Of a DNA stretch of 16,679 bases, positions 14,288 through 16,679 are shown piece after piece (position 1 is the first letter of the stretch; every line of letters begins with the position of its first letter). Source of the DNA: JBGFRR01 sp041695045. Lineage in GTDB: Bacteria; Bacteroidota; Ignavibacteria; UBA10030. The stretch is from assembly GCA_041695045.1 (NCBI GenBank), contig JBGFRR010000113.1, positions 1 to 16,679 of the forward strand. Reading direction: 5' to 3'. Under the pieces are notes generated by a model. It saw only the letters and a program-made list of their open reading frames with translations, was not told the DNA's origin and did no database searches. A program made the translations under genes and the position numbers.

Positions 14288-14331
14288 CGTTGCGTGCGTT
14301 AGCACGTCAACGGCGCAAACGGAAGACCGTT
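14288..14331. repeat. Two small hairpins in the kinase leader
   Basis: CGTTGCGTGC (14288-14297) pairs with GCACGTCAACG (14302-14312) with one bulged base. AACGG (14318-14322) pairs with CCGTT (14327-14331) around AAGA. They lie 48-91 bases before the kinase ATG, so they would be in its 5' leader if transcribed from the candidate promoter. Function unknown. Confidence 0.35.
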
Positions 14332-14434
14332 CCGTGGCGGGAGAAAACGTGGAAAGCTCATTGCTCTGCGTGATGGACAAGTTTGCTCGTCCTTGTGCCC
14401 CCGTTTGTATGGACTTGTGAGCTTGGTGGATATA

Positions 14435-14463
14435 AATGTAGAAAAGCAGTCAAACTTCTGCAA
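14435..14463 (-). promoter_or_regulatory. Weak candidate promoter for the kinase gene
   Basis: On the minus strand TTGCAG (14463-14458) and TACATT (14440-14435) are 17 bases apart, about 195 bases upstream of the kinase ATG. Both boxes are imperfect. Nothing else in the 302-base gap 14241-14542 looks like a gene. Confidence 0.25.
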
Positions 14464-14542
14464 GTGTAATCACCGTTGGAAATACTTAGCATGGGGGGAA
14501 GGAAAGCCTGCGGACTTACAACAGAGCAGATACAGCCCGTGT

Positions 14543-15607
14543 TCAGCGCACGTCATCCCACCGCCCGGGAATTGCCGTTGTGCACTTCGGACACGCGCCG
14601 TTCTGCAGCCTGTTCGCAGCGACGGTGAACCCCCACCGCTCGATCAACGTCTCGCTGCACGAAGGGCAAAAGGTGTTCTCGTGCTGCCCGACTTCGCCGG
14701 GGCGATTGCCTGCATACACGTAGCGCAATCCCGCGTTGTACCCGATTTCTGCTGCACGGATAAGCGTCGAAACCGGTGTGTTGTCCGCATCTGTCATCTT
14801 GTAGTCTTTGTGAAAGGCCGTAACGTGCCAGGGAATATCCGGCGAGACGGAGACAAGGAAGTTCGCGATGTCCTTCAGCTCTTCATCGGAATCATTGAAG
14901 CCCGGCACGATGAGCGTAACGACTTCCAACCACATGCCGCGCTCGTACACCATCTTGACCGTGTCAAGAACGTTCTGCAAGACACCGCCTAATTGGCCGT
15001 ACGATTTCTGACGGAATCCTTTGAGGTCGATCTTGTACAGGTCGACCCACGGCTTGAGGTAATCCAAGACTTCCGCCGTCCCGTTGCCGTTGGACACATA
15101 CGAGGTGATGAGGCCGACATTCTTCGCGAGCTTGAAAATTTCCGCCGACCATTCGCTGGTGATGAGTGGCTCATTGTACGTGCTGGTGATAACGCGCGCG
15201 TTGTAGCGCAAGGCAAGGTCGACGAGACGTTCAGGTGTCACAAACTCCGGGGGCGCGCCGGCAACGGGGTCGCGCAGCGCTTGCGAGGTAACCCAGTTCT
15301 GGCAGTAGCCGCAACGGTAGTCGCAGCCGAGCATACCAAAGCTCAACGCTTTGGCGCCGGGATAGGCATGGAAGAAAGGCTTCTTCTCAATCGGATCCAA
15401 CTGCAATGCACCCACGTACCCCCACGGTACATAGAGTTTGCCCTCGCTATTAAACCGGACACGACAAATGCCGTCCTTGCCGGGCGGAATCTTGCAGCGA
15501 TGCCCGCAGGCATAACACCGAACCCAGCCCTCGGGCATGGACAAGTAGAGCTCTCCCTCGCGGGTATGCTGCGTGAGGAGGCCTTTCAATGTCATCGTCT
15601 CGGCCAT
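14543..15607 (-). CDS. amrS: AmmeMemoRadiSam system radical SAM enzyme
   Basis: This radical SAM protein, related to pyruvate formate-lyase activating enzymes, belongs to the AmmeMemoRadiSam system, whose reaction is not settled. The 4Fe-4S motif C-x3-C-x2-C is C95, C99 and C102 (GCDYRCGYCQNW). The N-terminus has a cysteine group typical of this family (C31, C34, C38, C48 in CYACGHRCKIPPGKDGICRV). The C-terminus has a zinc-ribbon-like set (C314, C317, C339, C342). TSTYNEPLI, YVSNGNGT and DLYKIDLKG fit the barrel core. The length, 354 residues, is usual. The partners (Memo-like AmrB and AMMECR1-like AmrA) are not in this window. It follows nfo by 83 bases on the same strand but has its own promoter-like sequence. 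No strong ribosome binding site is visible; GGTGA lies about 6-10 bases before the ATG. Confidence 0.92.
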   Translation of the reverse strand: MAETMTLKGLLTQHTREGELYLSMPEGWVRCYACGHRCKIPPGKDGICRVRFNSEGKLYVPWGYVGALQLDPIEKKPFFHAYPGAKALSFGMLGCDYRCGYCQNWVTSQALRDPVAGAPPEFVTPERLVDLALRYNARVITSTYNEPLITSEWSAEIFKLAKNVGLITSYVSNGNGTAEVLDYLKPWVDLYKIDLKGFRQKSYGQLGGVLQNVLDTVKMVYERGMWLEVVTLIVPGFNDSDEELKDIANFLVSVSPDIPWHVTAFHKDYKMTDADNTPVSTLIRAAEIGYNAGLRYVYAGNRPGEVGQHENTFCPSCSETLIERWGFTVAANRLQNGACPKCTTAIPGRWDDVR

Positions 15608-15622
15608 ACAATCACCAACTAC

Positions 15623-15651
15623 AAAGTACTGTCTTCGATCAATGGAGTCAA
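15623..15651 (-). promoter_or_regulatory. Candidate amrS promoter
   Basis: On the minus strand TTGACT (15651-15646) is followed after exactly 17 bases by TACTTT (15628-15623). The -35 matches five of six consensus bases. The predicted start of transcription would be only about 9 bases before the amrS ATG, giving a nearly leaderless message. Confidence 0.35.
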
Positions 15652-15690
15652 GCGGTGGAGGGACGATCGTTACTCGTTATCTCTGACCCG

Positions 15691-16572
15691 TTATCCGTGT
15701 GCTTGGTGCGCTAAGCTTCTGAGCACCTTCATGTTCTCCACATCCTCCCTCATGTCGGGGCCTTTTGGCGTTTCGAGGATTTTCGGGATTGCACGAAACC
15801 GCCCGTCTCTCATCAGCAAGGCGAAGCCGCGTTTGCCGATTCTCCCCTTGCCGATATGCTCATGTCGGTCAACACGCGACCCAAACTCACGTTTCGAATC
15901 GTTGATATGGAACGCCACAAGCCTCCGCAGACCGATAATTGCATCGAACTCTTCAAAGGTTTGCTCATAGCCCTTCTCGGTCGAAATGTCGTACCCTGCC
16001 GCAAACACATGACACGTATCGACGCACACCGCCATCCGTTCGGGCGATTCCACGCCATCGATAATCTTCCTCAGATGCTCAAAGCGATAGCCAATGGCCG
16101 TTCCCTGTCCCGCGGTGGTTTCCAGCACACTTATGACCCGATAGCCTTTCGTCCGTTCATGGATGATGTTGAGCGACTCAACAATGCGTTTGATGCCGTC
16201 ATCTTCTCCCGCCCCCATGTGCGCACCCGGATGAAGGTTGAGATACTCGACGCCGAGCGCTTCGCAGCGGTTGAGCTCATCGTTGAACGCGGCGCGCGAT
16301 TTCCTGAGAACAGCGTTGTCCACCGCACAAAGGTTGATGAGGTACGTGTCGTGCACAACGACGGGAGCGATGTTTGATTCCAACCGAAGCTTTTTGTAGC
16401 TTGCCACCTCTTTCGCTGCAAGCGGTTTTGCCTTCCATTGATTGTTGTTCTTCACAAACATCTGAATCGTTGTGCAGCCGATGCGCATGCCGCGTTCGAT
16501 GGCCGTATGCACACCGCCGGCGATCGACATGTGTGCGCCGAGAAGAAGGCGATCAGTTGAGGAATAAGGCAT
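15691..16572 (-). CDS. nfo: Endonuclease IV (AP endonuclease)
   Basis: This DNA repair enzyme cuts the backbone 5' of abasic sites in base excision repair and uses three zinc ions. All nine metal ligands of the family can be placed by alignment to E. coli Nfo: H74 (VVHDTYLINL), H114 (YLNLHPGAHMG), E151 (VLETTAGQG), D185 and H188 (CVDTCHVFAAGYD), H222 (FHINDSKREFGSRVDRHEHIGKG), D235 and H237 in the same block, and E267 (ILETPKG). The length, 293 residues, is close to the usual 285. The start at 16572 lies a few residues before the conserved LLGAHMSIAGG; no clear ribosome binding site precedes it. It is upstream of amrS on the same strand. A set of palindromic repeats lies just before its start. 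Confidence 0.97.
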   Translation of the reverse strand: MPYSSTDRLLLGAHMSIAGGVHTAIERGMRIGCTTIQMFVKNNNQWKAKPLAAKEVASYKKLRLESNIAPVVVHDTYLINLCAVDNAVLRKSRAAFNDELNRCEALGVEYLNLHPGAHMGAGEDDGIKRIVESLNIIHERTKGYRVISVLETTAGQGTAIGYRFEHLRKIIDGVESPERMAVCVDTCHVFAAGYDISTEKGYEQTFEEFDAIIGLRRLVAFHINDSKREFGSRVDRHEHIGKGRIGKRGFALLMRDGRFRAIPKILETPKGPDMREDVENMKVLRSLAHQAHG

Positions 16573-16586
16573 GGGAATAGGTCTTT

Positions 16587-16669
16587 GTTGCGAGGGAGTT
16601 CAACCTCTGTTGCGAGGGAGTTTAACTCCCGAGCTGCTTGTTTGTTCAGGAGTGAAACTCCTTCACAAC
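16587..16669. repeat. Three copies of a 22-bp palindromic repeat upstream of nfo
   Basis: Copy 1 (16587-16608) and copy 2 (16609-16630) are exactly adjacent direct repeats with 18 of 22 identical bases, sharing GTTGCGAGGGAGTT. Copy 3 (16648-16669) is inverted and also matches copy 2 at 18 of 22. Copies 2 and 3 contain short perfect stems (GGGAGT/ACTCCC and AGGAGT/ACTCCT with 3-base loops). The set begins 15 bases upstream of the nfo start, so it may sit in the nfo promoter or leader. The array may continue beyond the right edge. Confidence 0.7.
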
Positions 16670-16679
16670 CTTCGCACAA

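Noticed and set aside
16587..16669. CRISPR-like array
   Set aside because: Copies 1 and 2 have no spacer between them, the third is inverted, and no cas gene is present.

Overview
The window is GC-rich bacterial DNA carrying seven intact protein genes, one shortened gene, one toxin-antitoxin pair and a patch of broken genes. Clean AGGAGG-type ribosome binding sites precede several starts. The large signal peptide peptidase with a barrel-like front end, the family content and the many short palindromic repeats between genes suggest the FCB group (Ignavibacteria/Chlorobi-like, or a neighbour). That placement is inference; there is no rRNA or other marker in the window.

Layout. Positions 1-396 hold no credible gene but are full of palindromes: two perfect hairpins, a MITE-like inverted-repeat unit and overlapping hairpins just before the first gene. 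An 807-residue SppA-type S49 peptidase follows (397-2820, +). Positions 2855-4456 are a small graveyard. It contains a perfect TATAAT promoter, an internal piece of an arsenite methyltransferase (ArsM), a second SAM methyltransferase that has lost its middle and is frameshifted, an intact hicB-hicA pair, the missing middle of that methyltransferase plus a second copy of 150 bp of it, and a tail of a Cdd1-like helix-hairpin-helix protein.

On the minus strand lie a DUF2652-type cyclase-like/SRPBCC protein that appears to lack an internal segment, an amidase-signature enzyme, and oxyR. These three point the same way with gaps of about 75-110 bp and may be one transcription unit. oxyR is divergent from katG (8174-10363, +). 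The shared 113-bp gap has a good OxyR half-operator, so this is a peroxide-response module.

katG converges on a large hybrid histidine kinase (10863-14240, -). The 499 bp between them hold a cluster of nested palindromes. Further right on the minus strand are amrS, the radical SAM enzyme of the AmmeMemoRadiSam system (without its usual partners here), and nfo, endonuclease IV. Upstream of nfo are three copies of a 22-bp palindromic repeat, two direct and one inverted.

Together the intact genes lean towards oxidative-stress defence and DNA repair (OxyR, KatG, Nfo), envelope proteolysis (SppA) and signalling. The most unusual part is 2855-4456, where remnants of arsenic-methylation-type genes surround a toxin-antitoxin cassette. 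An assembly artefact there must be excluded before biology is read into it.
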